This document shows positions 1 through 13,301 of a DNA stretch of 64,000 nucleotides, one piece after another (the stretch's first letter is position 1; each line of letters starts with the position of its first letter). Origin of the DNA: Certhia americana (lineage: Eukaryota; Chordata; Aves; Passeriformes; Certhiidae); the NCBI GenBank assembly GCA_018697195.1, contig CM031858.1:128783133-128847132 (forward strand), in the 5' to 3' direction. The notes under the pieces were generated by a model. It had not been told where the DNA came from and made no database searches. It worked only from the letters and a program-made list of their open reading frames with translations. Both the position numbers and the translations under genes were made by a program.

Positions 1-3000
1 AAGAAGAAATCAAAGATATGCCTTGTCCAGAATTTAGCTTGTGTCTGGTGGGACAAACATACAAAGTAAAAATGTACATTGCATAGCTTAGATAAGGTAA
101 ATGAGGGAAGAAAAGAACTACCTGTGATAAAAATATACTCCTTACTGACTTCAATATAGTCAGGTAAGTAGAAAAATGATTTTGTTGTTTTATTCAAAGC
201 ATTTGGATCCCATATAAAAAGTGTACATCAAATGAGAGTTAATAGAAATGAAAAGTCAAGTAAGGGACTACAACATGTGACTTCCCTTAAGACCAAAATC
301 AAAACAGATTTGTTGTCTAGGTTAGGACACTGGTGCAATTCAGACAGCAAACTCTGGTGCTGAGATCCTGAAAACTCATCACACATGACATTGGGGCTGT
401 ATAAACTCCAGCGAAGCTGAAGATCTGCTCTGTGCTTAACCAGAGTGGCTCAAGGAGGAGCACAGATCAGGACTCAGCTCCTGCCTGCATGGAAGCAGAC
501 ACAAACAGCTGAATCTTGTCTAACACCAAAGATACTGAGAAATCTGGTTTTACACTGAACCATTTAGCAGGTTGCATTTTGGCTGGAAGGGAAGATCTAC
601 CTCTCCTTGCTAACTTCTTGTTATACAGACAATCTGACCTGACACAAGGAATCTCCATTTCCTGGAGTGCATGTGAACTCCCAAAATAAGTCCCCAAATA
701 AGCCTCTTCTTCAGTGACCCTCGCAGACCCCACTATACAGAAAGTCTCCCTGTATCTCAGTACAAGTGCTGGAGGAGAAGGTGGGTGCAGGAGCAGCTGA
801 AACCTTGTTTGACCCTAGTTGGTGGAAGGGACATGACAGTGTCCTAGGGGTCATGGAGACAAGGGTGCACAATGGGGCCAACAAGTGCAGGCTGGGGCTA
901 AGGCAGCCCATACAGCACAGCACAGAGTGAGCACTGGATCACAGTTCTATGATATTACAATCACCTAATAATTTTGAAGTGTTCTGTACTGTGAATCATA
1001 TTTCTACCATATGCTGATACCACCAGAGGCTAAAAATATCTGTTAGCAAGAAATTCCTTATTATAAATCTCTCTGAAGGACTAGATCCAGTAGTATTTCT
1101 TGGTGTCATATATGTGCACATGCATGCACACAAATGCACCTGTGTGCACAAGACTTACTGTATTCTTCACAAAACAAAGTCATAGCTTCTGTTTTCTTTG
1201 GAGGTGGGTGAATGAGGACAGATTAATGGTCCTGTCAGAGCCCAGTAAGTGGTTCTTTCACAGTGGTTATGGAAGGGGAAGTGTCATTTTCTTTCTTCAG
1301 GTTCAAGTTCTTTCTTTGTTTCAGAGAATCCAAGTTCAATCTCGCTCTTTGATATGCAGGTTTCTGGTAGAGATTGGTTAGAGGAGAATCAATATGATGA
1401 GGTACATCTTATGGGCCTAAAAGGAAAGACTACATTTCCTTACTTCTCCAGAGGAAGGCAAGTCAACTCCCACTTTTCCAAGATCTGTTTGGGAAGTTGA
1501 AGTCTATGTCTCAGCCTTGCAATACCCATGTTCCCTGCATTGCTCTGAATGTCCTTGTACAGGTCCAGGTGACTGATATTTCTCAACATGTTTTGTGCAA
1601 ATGTGCAGAACTCATCTCATTGTGCAAAATGATGGAGTTTATGAAGCCAGAAAGTAAAAGCAATTTATAAATCTCATTGCAGATCTCAGAGGAATAATGT
1701 AAGGCAAAATAGAGAGCTTATGTATCTCCTTTTCTTCACTGGTTACCATGTAAAGTAAGGGGAACTACTTTTAAGTAAAACTCAGCATTTGAAATAGTTT
1801 GTCTCCTTTGTCTAAAAGAGATTTTAAAAGAATCCATTTGTCCTGTTTTTCTTTCTGTTCCTTTTCTTTCCAACTCCCCCTTGAATACCACAGGTCTTAT
1901 TTCTGACTTACAAGGATGGTCATCTGCTCTTCTCATTCTCATGTGGTCTCCCTGGATAGCAGAGAAATGATGAACCTTGCATTCCTTCACTGTCATAGTC
2001 GCAGGGGAAATAACTGTAGCCACAGATACAGAGCAGAAAAAATGAGTGAGCTGGGCTTTTCCACCATCCTTTATTTATACTTTTCATGGTTTCCTTTCCC
2101 TCAATATTGCTTATGTGTTACTGTTCATCCAGCAACCCAGTAGGGTTGAGTCTTTACTCTCACTAGTGGAATAACTTATCACAGCAAGTAAAAGGTATAA
2201 AACCTAGATAGCACCCAAATTTTTATAACTTTCAATACCATTTGGGACTGCTAAACTTATGACACAAAAGGCTGGTTTTTAAATGAATATAGAGTAATCC
2301 CACCAGTCTCAGAGCAACTCTAAATGTACAGGCTCTTGTTGTCCAGTAGCAGCAAACTCCCTTTATAAAGTAGCACACCCAAAGTGAAGGTGGCTGTGAT
2401 ACAGTCCACTAGAGGTTTTGTACTTTGCAAAATAGAGCTATATAAAGAAGGTATAGCAGGGAAAAGATTGGTGTGCCTCAATTTTATAGCATAAACTGTG
2501 ATAAAATATTGGCAGAGATCAGTAACATTTGCCTGGTTTCAGGTTTCTTTACAAAATTCAGATATTATATGAGATTTAGCAGGACCTTTCTACACAAAGG
2601 CAAAAGACTTTTTTGAATAACTCTTGCAAGCAACAGAGGAAACAAATATCATCCTGACTTTCTTTGTCATTTATAATTCTTTTTGGTTGCCCGATACAAC
2701 ACCACGTACCCAGAACCACTAATCTAGGAAGTTAAGTTGAAGTCAGAAGGAAAGGGCAAAGGAGAATGTTTATGCTGACTTCATGGTTTTAATTAATTCA
2801 CCAGCCAACCCAGTGTGGGTATCATGAAATACATTACTAGTATTCACCATCTGAAAAAGGGGAGCTATCACAAGGTAACATCAATTAGGAATCAAGAATG
2901 ATAGAAAAATTAAAATGTGGTTCTAGAAGCTTCCTTAGAAGATACTTCAACTGTACAAATAGAATTTTTCAAAAGATTTTTTTTTTTTTTTAACCACATA

Positions 3001-5445
3001 TCTTTAACTGATGAGCCTACCAGAGGTTGAGGTAGAATAAAATTACACTGCACAGTTCTTGCAGGTAAGTAGCTGCAGGAGAGAAAGAAGAGCCCATGAG
3101 CAGGGTAAACACAATGTCTGCTTACAGACCAACAAGAGGTCTCATCCCACATCACAGCTTTTGTTAAGACCCTGGGGTTTGTGCTTTCACCTGGCACCAG
3201 GGAAAACCATTTTGAATTATCTCCCTGTTGGAGGGAGCCTGAACCCACACTATCTGCCTCCCCAATCTGTCCTTATGCTTTCACTTTCTCTCAGTTTGGA
3301 TCCACTCCAGAGATCACAAAGTCTGTTCTCAAGTTAGCATTATAACCTGTATGGTCTTGGGTAAATAAGTTAATTGTCTCTTATTTCACTTTTGCATCCA
3401 TCTGAGAGCTTTCATGGGGTGTGATTTTATGACGAAGTATTGGTTTGTGGGTCCTGGTGTCATAGATTTCCCCTCAGTATTCAGTTATGTGGTAATTCCC
3501 ACATCACTCCAGTTGGTGGCTTCTGCTTGCTGCAAGAAATGCACAAAACTGTACCTAAAAGAAACAGTAACTCCTCCATGCACCATTCATTCACCAAACA
3601 GTGAATAAAAGTTGGATGCTTTGATGAAGACTTTCATTGAGCCAAAGTCTTTTATGAGGCTGTCACAGCACCTCCTACAAAAACACAGTAGACACCTTGT
3701 AACTCAACAGGAAAGAGAGGACTTCTCGGCAACCACTTGTAGGGGTGCTTAGAGGAGTCTGCAGCCAGTTTCTTCAAGAGTATCTGATGGAGCTGTGGAA
3801 GCAAAGTGTGATTCTGTGTTATCTTAAGTTGGTCCCACAAAGAGATGAAAGGAAAAGTCGTGGAGTAAATTCAAAGGCACTTCCTTAAATGTAGTCAAGG
3901 TTTCACTTAGATTGTCTTTTTAATAAGAAACAAAAATATTAGAAGAGTTACATAGAGACAAAAGAATCAGAAGCATCATAATGGACTTAATGCCATGAGT
4001 ATCAGGGACTAGCCTGACAGACTGCAGTAAAGATGTATATTGTGGGGAAATACAGCATCTAGAATTTATTATTTCCTGTAGAAATAGCATGTAGTACCAT
4101 GAACCCTTGACGTAGCTCATGGGAATTTGCAGGAGATTTCCTTTAATTAACTTGAGTCACTAGTGAATGTAAGTAAATAAAATCAATGCAATCTTGATCT
4201 TCTCAGAATTAAATGTGTGGAAGTTTCCCTCATTACCTCGTGAGTTTCTCTCATGATTTGTTTCTTAGTTATGCAAATGGCTTTGGCTGTTCAGTGTGGA
4301 GGTCCAAGTTTCCCTCCTCATGCCTGCAGTGCTCTCAGTGGGCAGAAGAAAGCAGGAGACAGACTTCCTGGAGCCAGCACCAGGTTTCAGGGGTTACCTG
4401 AACTGACATTGCAGTTACTTCAAGTTCATTACACCTCCTGTTCCTTGAAGTCTGCTCCTTTCGCCCTCTCTCCTGTTTTTGTAGGAACACCGTAGGGAAG
4501 TTAGTACCAAGGCCACCATGAACTTTGTTGTAGGGAGTCAGCAAAGTCTGCTAAGGCAAACAAATGAGTGTCAGAACAATGCTCCTATTCCCAAAACAGG
4601 GTTTCTTTTATACTGATGCCATTATCTGACTATGGAAGGAGAGAGGAAAGGAGAGTAGAAGGAGCCAGTGTCAAGAACGGAGTGTATTTAGGCCTCTACT
4701 CACTGTTATCAGTTTGTGACTGAGCAGGTAAATCATATTTCACACTATTGTTTCCTAAGTTCCCTGAGTGAGCCTGCTCCAAAGCCCACCCAAATTTTCA
4801 GGCAGAAGACTACCTAGCTCTTTTCTGGTCCTTTTACAGCAAATGACTAAGTTGGATTTGAAGCCATTTCCATACTGGACACAATCAAAATAAATGCAAT
4901 GACTGAGAAGCAATTCTATAGCTTTGTGCTTCAGATTCACATTCCTGGCTGAGTCTCCTGACTAAAGCCAGAAAATCATCTTTTATTACACATCAAGGGC
5001 TAACACAGCTTTTAAAAGACAAACCAATTTCAAATATAAGAGAACAGAATAAAGTTTAAACCATGGGAGCAGCAATTTCTTAGTCTGGAAATCAATACCA
5101 TGGCACTGAGGAGAGCTGCAAATTCTCTTCAGTTTCTATTGCCGTAAGCTGAGGCTCTGATTCCCACTGTAAGCATTACTCAGTTTCAACAGACTTTGAT
5201 CCTTACTGGGAGGAAACAAGGATATGACCTCTGCCTGAACTTGGGTCCTGTGGAGAAAAAGATTCCCCAGTTAGAAAAATAGAGGCTTCTGAGCTTCTTA
5301 TACATCTGTTAGCTTCCCAACAGGCAGCATGTTCATGTGCCTGGGTAGTGTTCCTGTGTCAACTCCTCTAACTAACCTCTCAGAGAAGGTTCCCAGCTAA
5401 TTCGCTGACCAACCCCAAACAACAACAACAAAAAAAAAAAAAGGA
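1..5445. other. No gene seen; unique-looking AT-rich DNA
   Basis: I see no exon, RNA gene or recognisable transposon here. Open frames are all under about 115 codons, overlap each other on both strands, and show no domain. The only low-complexity features are a T run near 2979-2992 and an A run near 5430-5442. Very old repeats too diverged to recognise by eye could be present. Confidence 0.6.
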
Positions 5446-5705
5446 ACATGGAACAGCTGACCCCAATTCACCATTCCATACCATATGGTATTTTGTTTAG
5501 TGTTAAAATGGGGTGGGGAAGGAAGGTTGGCCAGGGCTGCCACTGCTCAGTGATTGACTAGGCATCAGTTATTTGGTGATGAACATTTGGTTTTCTTCTG
5601 CATCACTTGTTTTTAGACTTTTACCCTTCTGATTCTCTTCTCCAAAAGGAGAGTGAACCAGTGGATATATGGTGTTTAGCTGCCTGCTGGAATTAAAGCA
5701 TGACA
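5446..5705 (+). mobile_element. Decayed ERVL-like LTR fragment
   Basis: I recognise the order of blocks from a common avian LTR family, from memory. A segment around 'cagctgacccc' and 'ccataccatatg' (5453-5488) lies where the family has the stretch upstream of its TATA box. Next come 'ctcagtgattgac' and a 'gcatcacttgttt' block, then 'ttttacccttctgattctct' near 5620. The element ends in 'catgaca' at 5705, matching the ACA end of LTRs. The upstream U3 is missing, the TATA region has drifted to TTAAAA, and the polyadenylation region is deleted. No target duplication can be identified because the 5' end is lost. It is an old, non-functional remnant; the family name needs a repeat library. Confidence 0.6.
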
Positions 5706-8700
5706 GGCTTGAAACCCTTCCACAGATTGCTGAAACCAACATGTGAGGCTGCACAGGTTTCTTGCATAAAGTGGGAAACCAGTATATACCATCCTATTTG
5801 ACAATTTTACTCTCTGGTCCCTCCCATGTCCTAAAAGCTTCCAAATACCTCCACTTTTTTCTCACTGGATTTGGGTTTACTCCTCTTTTTCCTGATGTTT
5901 TCTTCTGATGCCTTCTCATTCCCACCAGCCACAAACCAAACTTCAACCTCCTGTCTCCTACCCCTATTGCCATCTGCTTTCCTTCTTCTGCTTGCCTTTC
6001 TTCCTTCTTACTGCTCCTGTGGGCAAGTCTCAACACTGAATCAAGGGCTGAAAGCACATCAGTTTGTCACTGCTCTAACCTTGCTGCAACCCCATCAGCA
6101 TGACCAGCTGTGGAACAGCTGTGTGGACACACTTGGAGGATGCCTCCTTCACCATAGCTCATCTTGCTGACCTGAGGTTTGATTTTTTTTTTTTCCCTAT
6201 CGTGTATTTTTCCACTCTTCCTCACTCCTTCCTTCTTGCCACTTTGGGATCATTTCTCTCTCATGCAAAGGAAAGGGGGTAAAATACCTAAAAATAAGTA
6301 CAGCCATAAGTAAATTGTCTGTTTTTCCTCTTGCTCTCTGTACAACGAGGCATAGAAGTGGGAGATTACCAGGTACATAAGACAGGTGAAAGTGTTAAAA
6401 AATTGAGGGACGGGATACATGAGGTTTTCCTTTATGAGCTTGAATGCTGCTCACAGTTTGGTTTTGAGTGTGAGCTGGTCAGTTCATGAAGACAGTTACA
6501 TGGCATGGCTAGCTTGTGATGATTAGAGGGTTTATTCACTAACCAGGATCTCTTCATCTCTCTGTTGCTCTAATTTGCTCTCTTGTAGGAAAGGATAGGG
6601 TAAAGATATAACATTTGATTTAGGAAAGTAGATTTTTGTTGTTTAACATAGCCTGACGTTATTACTATCAAATTAGCTGTGGTTGAAACTAATATCTTGA
6701 ACTGTAAATTGCCTATGTACTCCCTTCAGGATGCCTAGATCTTAAAGTGGGTCAAAAAGCTGTTAGGTTTGCTTAAAGTGTTTACATCTGACCTGAACAC
6801 TGCTTGAGTAAGAAGCAGCTAGTGGCTGTATAACAGTTGAAATCATGGATAGTAATAATAGGGTATGATAAGAAAGCTGTCAGTTTGGAATGAGGAGCTG
6901 GACCATGTCCACAGCACTACAGAAGAGACTTCTGGCAGTGACAGTGACTCCTCGTCCTCACTGTGATTTGTTCTTGATTGAAGGAGTTGAGCTCCTGCCT
7001 TAACCAGCTCAGGACATTGTGCATTTCTGTCTTTTGGGGAGGAATTCCTCAATCTTTCTAGCATGCCTCTTAACCTGGAATGTTAGGAATAGATTTATGT
7101 AACCCCTATTCCCCAGAAGTTATGAGCCTGTGAGCTAGTGCAGTGTTCATCATCTCAGAGCAAACACAGCAGCTCAGAAGCTGAGGAGTGGCCCTTCCTT
7201 GAACAGCTGGGAGTGGAGTACACACCACAGAAAGCAAATCCTTTCTTCAGAACAGCAGGGTGTGATGTAACACTCTTGTCCCTAAAATGGCAATCTGGCA
7301 GGAATCTCTTAGCACACCAGAAGTTTTCACTGGGTTTGTTAGGTCTGTGACCTGATTATTCTCAATCCAGTTGTGGGTACTGGTCCATCTTTCCCAAGTA
7401 ATGACTGTTTAAATGATAATCCTGCATCATTATAAGACAGAATGTTTTTCAGAGCTTAATGGCTTTCTATCTTCCTGGAAAAATTCAGGTTATATTACAG
7501 GAGTTTGCTGTTTATTCTGGTTACTTGTTTAATGCTTCTAGACATAATCAAATTCATTTTTCTGCCTCTTACTTGAGGGCAGATTTTCTTTTGTGTCACT
7601 AAAGTACTGCTACAGTTATTTATAAATGTTCGTCAGTTCATTTGCCTGTACAAATTACAGCCTAAGTATTATCTGTGAACTGTGTATTTCCATTATTCAT
7701 CCCAGTCTCCACTCCTGATTGGATGCCTGAAACTTTATGAATAGAGAAAAAAAGTGAATGATGAATAGTGAATCATGAATAATAAACAGAAGATGAGTAG
7801 ACTTTTTCAAACTCCTATTCCTCCATGAATATGTGTACCCCTCTATATCAGTTGCCTTCACCAACATTCATATGCAGAGAAAATAGATTGAAACAAGCCT
7901 AACAAAAAAGGGCAGGAATGCAGCTGAATCAAATCAGGAACTAGCATTTTTTGTGCATAGTTGTGAATGCACTACTCAGCAGTTATTCAACTCCAGTAAA
8001 ATCCAACTGTTCTGGGGATGAACTTAGCTGCGCAGGCAAGAGCAGGATTTTTCTCCACCCTGCCTTCTCCCAAACCCTTCCAGGAAGGTGGATATGTCAC
8101 AGTGTTTCTACTTTCTTCCTCCTCAGCTGTAAAATAGAAATAATTATGCCCTTCCTTCTTGTAGCATCCTCAGACCTTTGAATAAATCATGCTAAGTGAG
8201 AAAGAAACATTTTAAAAGACTTGTCAGTACCTAGCATAAATCATGACAACCTTTATATTCTTGGCTGTTTAGGTAACTTACAGATATGTAGAATGCAGAT
8301 GTTGCTTAGAGATTATTCTTAAATTATATTTTTCCCACAATAGATAATTGACAGCTTTGTGTGCCTGTCTTGAGAAATCATGTTTTACTTAAAAAAAGAA
8401 AAAATATAATTAAAAAACACCCTGTTTTATGGTGCAATGTCCAAAACTTAATAATTATTCTTTTCCTAAATTGCAACTATTTGCCTTCTTAAGCCTTTAA
8501 AAAAATCTACTAATGTAGACCTGTAAAAACAGTGAATGTAGGCAGGTGCAATCATCCTTGCTCTAATTTATACAATAGAACTGAATTTTTTTCTTAGCTG
8601 TGGGCCCCAGCTGCCTAAAGCTGCTGACCACAATTGAAGATGTGAACATACCTTTTTAAAAAGAAGATTTTGTTTAGATTGTGAGATTTGTACTTCTCTT

Positions 8701-10914
8701 TTTCATGTTTTTACAGATGTATCTGTAGTAATTACATGTGCACTTCTAACTTCTTTCTGTTTAGGTAATCTACATGACTCTTGAGGTTTATATGAAGAGG
8801 CAACAGGATTTTCATCTTTAGAAGGTAAAATCCAAATCCCTAGGATTGCACCTGTAAATGAAAAAATAAATAAGCCTGAGCCTTCTGTATGTGATCTAAC
8901 AGTTTGTCGCTAGTTACTATCAAGCTGTTTTGAACGTTTTGAAATTCAGAAAATAAATGTTCCTAGCTTGAATAAAAACAGCCAAGCCTTTCAGGAACTG
9001 CTGGAGGGTACTCAGCCAAAAGCATCCATTAGTCACCCAGAATTACTCCTCTAAATCAGACAGAAGAGAGACTCAAATCTGCTTTTCTCATAGAATGAGT
9101 GTCTCAACCTGCTTTCAAAGAGCCTTTTGCCAGCTGGGACCCAAGATGGTTATGCTGAAACCAGCACTCTTAAAATAGTTTTGGTTTTGACTTTGGCTTT
9201 CTTAGTGACAAAAGTCATTTGCATCCAAAAATTCACAGTATGCTTTAACCACTCTAACCGGTATTGCATCAAGTGAAATACCTACAGAAATGCGTTAAAC
9301 AGACCTGTATAGCTCTGCTCTTTAACACTGCACTGAAGTGAAATGACAGAAATTTCTGTATTTATGGAATACCAGGATTTGAAGATTTTTCTGGAAGAAC
9401 TTTTCAAGCAAAATATGTTTTTAACAACATTTTATGTTATTAAAGTACGAAAGTACGTAAGTGTTTTTAAAAGTACTGGATATGATTTCTTCAATCACAG
9501 TGGTGCATCTGTTTAGATTTTAGCCCTGACTCTCTGAAAAACTATAATCAGAAAGATCAAAGTACCAGTATAGCCTAAGACTCAGTTAATGGAAGTTTTG
9601 TGACCATATTTTTGCCACTTTAAAAAAATAATAATACAGCTTTGCTGATGTTTCCTTTAGTGCTCCAATGAACTGTAAATCAGGGTTACACTTTTAGTGT
9701 CCTTTTGAATTATCAAATTATAAATGCATTTCATCTGTCTCAAGGCATCACAGCAAAAAATTATAAGATGACCTTTAAAATGGCTTGTAAAGCACTGTTG
9801 CTTACTTTGTTCTAGATCTCATCTCAGACAATCTCTAAGTGACTTTCAGAGATAAATTGCTTTATCCACTGTGCCTACAACCTGTAATAGCAGCTGTCTT
9901 TTCACCACTTGTCACTCACCTTCCTACCCCCTCTTCATTCCTGCTTTTATCTTTTCCTGCCTACAGTACAGCTCTCCATTTCTCCCAAGGAAAAAGTATA
10001 TATTTAATATATAAATACAAAACATAATATACCATGACCTTACTTTTTCTTTCACAATGCAGGCAGCTCCTCTATGCCTTTTCTTCTTACTCCTTAGCTG
10101 TTCCAGTATTCCCACCTTATCCCATATCCTTCTCTTTAGCTTCTCAGCATGCTCTGGCTCTTTTTCCATAACAATACAAGCAGTTAACTCTTGTCCAGCT
10201 CACACCAACCTGCCTCTCCAGACCCTGCCCCTTCTTTCTCTGTTCCCTTCTGAGCTCCAGCTGCAGTGTGTAATTTCACTTCTTCCTCATGACAGTCTGG
10301 TTGATGCTTTGGACTTGAACACAAATAAGCCCTTACTTCTGAAAACTTATCCTTTTTTCAGCTTAAGTATGGATTCTCTCTTTTTTTTTTTTTTTTTTTT
10401 TTTCCCATTTTCTTTCTGTCTACCTAACTGCTGCTTGGTCTGGAAGTCTTCTGGAAGATTTTCTTCTCTCTCCATACTGGGGAGAGCAGAGTGGTGCTCA
10501 GTAAGGCCTTACTTTTTATAATACTTTTGATTCTTCTTACTTTCTGTTGTGCATCATCTGTGAACCAGACAATGTGTCTGTGACAAAAAGGTATGTCTTT
10601 ACTCTGTGTCTATTTCCCCATGTCCAAATGAAAACCTTTTAGTGTCTCTTAAAACCCAATGATCAGGCTAAGACAAACACAGTTAAAACACACTCTTAGC
10701 CTCTCTGCCTTGTAAACTTCTTCCTCAAACTCTACAACTGCTTTTCATTGGCACAATATTGCTATGCTGCTCTTAAATAGATGCAATTTTCTGTTGAGAT
10801 ATTTATAGTTCCCCACTCCATGTCATAACTCATTCTTGCAAAGTCTTTTCTAACTTCTCTAAGATACATTTCTTATCTACCCCATCATCTAAGGCTCTCA
10901 TATAGATCCCATAA
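5706..10914. other. No gene seen; pyrimidine-rich blocks
   Basis: No exon or transposon was recognised. The plus strand is strongly pyrimidine-rich at about 5800-6280 and 9839-10500. This leaves long frames without stops (154 codons at 10057-10521) that look compositional: they are rich in Leu, Ser and Phe and have no motif. T runs lie near 6182-6194 and at 10381-10403. Confidence 0.55.
10381..10403 (+). repeat. T homopolymer, about 23 nt
   Basis: This is an uninterrupted run of about 23 T inside a longer pyrimidine-rich strand. It could be the remnant tail of an element on the minus strand, but no element body is recognisable beside it. Confidence 0.9.
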
Positions 10915-11585
10915 TGTTGGAGTCTGGAATTATGAGAAATATTTCTTTGCATGTTTAAGAGATTTTAAGATCTCTGACAAACAGTGTTTTTAACCTTTGT
11001 TCATGGAAAAAGGGCTTTTAGGCTCTGGAATGAAGCAGAGTTTTCAAGAGTGTGTATTAGATCGTAGAATAGTGTGTAGTTTTATCATAGGGTGAGAGTT
11101 TTAGATATATAGGTTTCTAGGATGGTAAGCAGGTGATGACAAGATGGAGAAGTCCATGTGGCTTCTGGGCTTCCTCCTTCTTCCTCATCTGCCTCTATGT
11201 TCTGCAGTGAGGTGGCACGTTATAGTTGACTTAGAACAGAAGTTAACTTTCTAACATAGATAATATTATATTTATAACATAGATAATATTATTGGAGAAG
11301 TATTATAAATACTGATTATGTGGATTGTAGTATAAATGTCTACAACATCCTGTGTGGGTGGGTTTTGGGGGAAGAGTGCCTGAATGTGACCTGCTGCATA
11401 GATCTCTGCAGGGCAGGAGAAGAATGTATTGATAAATAATAAACAATGAAGAGAACACCAGAAGAGACAGCTCACGAGAGTTCTTCAAACTCTCTGGCAG
11501 GGGAAACAAAACTTTTCATTCTCAGGTCACAGGAAACAGCTGGCAGAGAAAAACACACAAAAATATTTTTTTATAAACCCGAGAC
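10915..11585 (+). mobile_element. Solo LTR, 671 bp, ERVL-like, plus orientation
   Basis: The element begins TGTTGGAGTC at 10915. A TATA-like box TATAAAT lies at 11304-11310 and a canonical AATAAA at 11438-11443, about 130 bp later; this is the promoter and polyadenylation order of an LTR on the plus strand. The flanks carry CATAA on both sides (10910-10914 and 11586-11590), a 5-bp duplication as expected of ERVL-type integration. The 3' end reads GAGAC rather than the expected terminal CA, which one lost base would explain. The U3 holds an imperfect duplication of 'taacatagataatatta' (about 11253 and 11276). No retroviral gene adjoins it, so I call it a solo LTR. I recognise the family only from general memory of passerine ERV LTRs. 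Confidence 0.75.
11304..11310 (+). promoter_or_regulatory. TATA-like box of the 10915 LTR
   Basis: TATAAAT sits about 130 bp upstream of the AATAAA at 11438-11443 within the LTR. Function today is unknown; the call rests on motif and position. Confidence 0.5.
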
Positions 11586-11590
11586 CATAA

Positions 11591-12456
11591 TTTTATTTCT
11601 TAATGAGAATTCTAACCTTTCCCAGAGTTATAATGAATGGCTCTCCAAAGCACCCACTGAGCCACTTGAAGTTAGGGATTTTTTTCTGTAAAACATACTC
11701 ATCTAGCACCATCCTGAAGCCCTCACCATCTTGCTGGTCACTATGTCTCTGTGTATGGTTTATATCTGTCCAGATGCAGGTGTCTCTAGATATAGGTATC
11801 TGTGAAACATCTAGTTTCAACTTGCTCTATAGAAGTAGAAAGAAATAAAGCAAAGCTGGGTCAAGATCCAATGAGTTGATATGTAGAGTGCCCGTTTCTT
11901 TTCAATAGTTGCAAAGGAAATTAACTGTCAATATCTGCAGTGGCACTATCTGGAACTATTGAGAAGAATCACACTTTTTTTGTGGATTTTAAGTATTTTA
12001 TCTTAGATTTTAAATTATATGCAGTTGGGAGAAATTTTGTATCAATACCTGGATCTGTACAAAGCCTTGAGGCCATGAATATGTTCCCATGGTGCTGCTG
12101 TAAGGATTAGACTTCAAATTACCAACAGCATCCAAATGCTTTTCAAAAAGACTGAAGAAAACCTCTTGCAAAGGTTAGAGGAGATACAGTGATGTATAGT
12201 GAGAATATGGAGGCATTCAGGAGCAGTTAATTGATAGCTTGTGTGGCTGGTATTCACAACACTGCAGTCCCAGTGACTCTAAACATATGGCAGAATAATG
12301 CTGAAAAATATCAATGGCATTTATTCAACTGCATTATATAGCACTTATTTTTTGACTTATTACTAAGAGTGGTATGTAAAACTTTTCTTGCTTTCCCTTG
12401 GAGAAGGTTTTAAAATTAGGATCCAAGCTAGCTGGAGAAGACATGAAGTCAGATAA
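11591..12456. other. No gene seen
   Basis: This is unique-looking AT-rich DNA between a solo LTR and a CR1 tail. The open frames here (up to about 80 codons) overlap on both strands and show no motif. Confidence 0.6.
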
Positions 12457-12605
12457 TCATTAAATTGTTTCAGTTGGAAAAGATTTTTATGATTGTCAAG
12501 TTCAACCATTAAGTTGCCAATCTGCCAATAAACCACATCTACACTTCTTTTAAGTACCTCCAGTGATATTCAGACTTCCATAATATGGGTAACATTTAGT
12601 AATAA
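12457..12605 (-). mobile_element. CR1 LINE 3' tail, old copy, minus strand
   Basis: Read on the plus strand it opens with 'aatcatt', then 'gttggaaaagatttttatgat', 'tcaaccattaa' and 'cacatctacacttcttttaa', followed by 'tacctccagtgatattca'. This is the reverse complement of the 3' untranslated end of avian CR1 elements, so the element lies on the minus strand. Only the last 150 bp or so survives, as is usual for 5'-truncated CR1 insertions. It has no coding capacity. Confidence 0.7.
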
Positions 12606-12728
12606 TACCTTTGTCTTTGTTTTGCTGCATGATTGTCTTTTAGCAGTAAGGGAAATTCCAGCACTTGTGCTAACACCGTGGGGAGGCCACTTACATTCAT
12701 CTTTGAAAGGTCCTGGACATCATGAGAG

Positions 12729-13181
12729 GTGCCTGAGGACTGGAAGGAAGCAAATGTTGCCCCAGCCTTCCAGAGAGGAGGAGGGCACTCCAGGACAGTC
12801 AGCCTCATCTCAATCCCTGGAAAGGTGATGGAACACCTCATTCTGAAGGTCATCACTATCCACACGGATGACAAGAAGGTGACCAGGAGCAGTCAGCATG
12901 GATTCACTAAAGGTAAATCATGCTTGACCAGCCTGATTACCTTCTATGATGAAACAACTGACTGGATGGATAAGGGGAGAGCAAGGAATACTGTCTACCT
13001 TGAGCTCAGCAAGGCTTTCAATGCTGTCTCTCAGAACATCCTCATAGGCAAACTCAGGAGGTGTGGAGTGGGTGAGTGGACAGAGAGGTGGTTTGAGAAC
13101 TGGCTAAACAGCAGATCCCAGAGGGCTGTAATCAGTGGCACGGGGTCTAGTTGGAGGCCTGCCACTGGTGATGTCCCCTGA
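12729..13181 (+). pseudogene. CR1 ORF2 reverse transcriptase fragment, inactivated
   Basis: This 150-codon open stretch carries the fingers and palm start of a CR1 RT. PEDWKEANV is at residues 2-10, SIPGKVMEH at 28-36, HGFTKGKSCL at 57-66 and motif A at about 90-98. Motif A reads YLELSKAFN, whereas the family has YLDLSKAFD, so the first catalytic aspartate has become glutamate. The frame ends at a TGA where the family has the glutamine of the PQGSVLGP block; the similarity continues in frame past the stop (GSVLGPVLFN) at about 13184-13213. Motif C resumes further on as FPDN at about 13246-13257, in place of FADD. The product cannot be an active RT. It is a relic, not a host gene. Confidence 0.9.
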
Positions 13182-13301
13182 GGTTCAGTACTGGGCCCAG
13201 TATTGTTTAACTTTTCACCAATAACTTGGGTGAAGGGGCAGGGGCCTCCTCAGTGAGTTCCCTGACAACACAAAGGTGGGAGGAGTGGCTGATAGCCCAG
13301 A

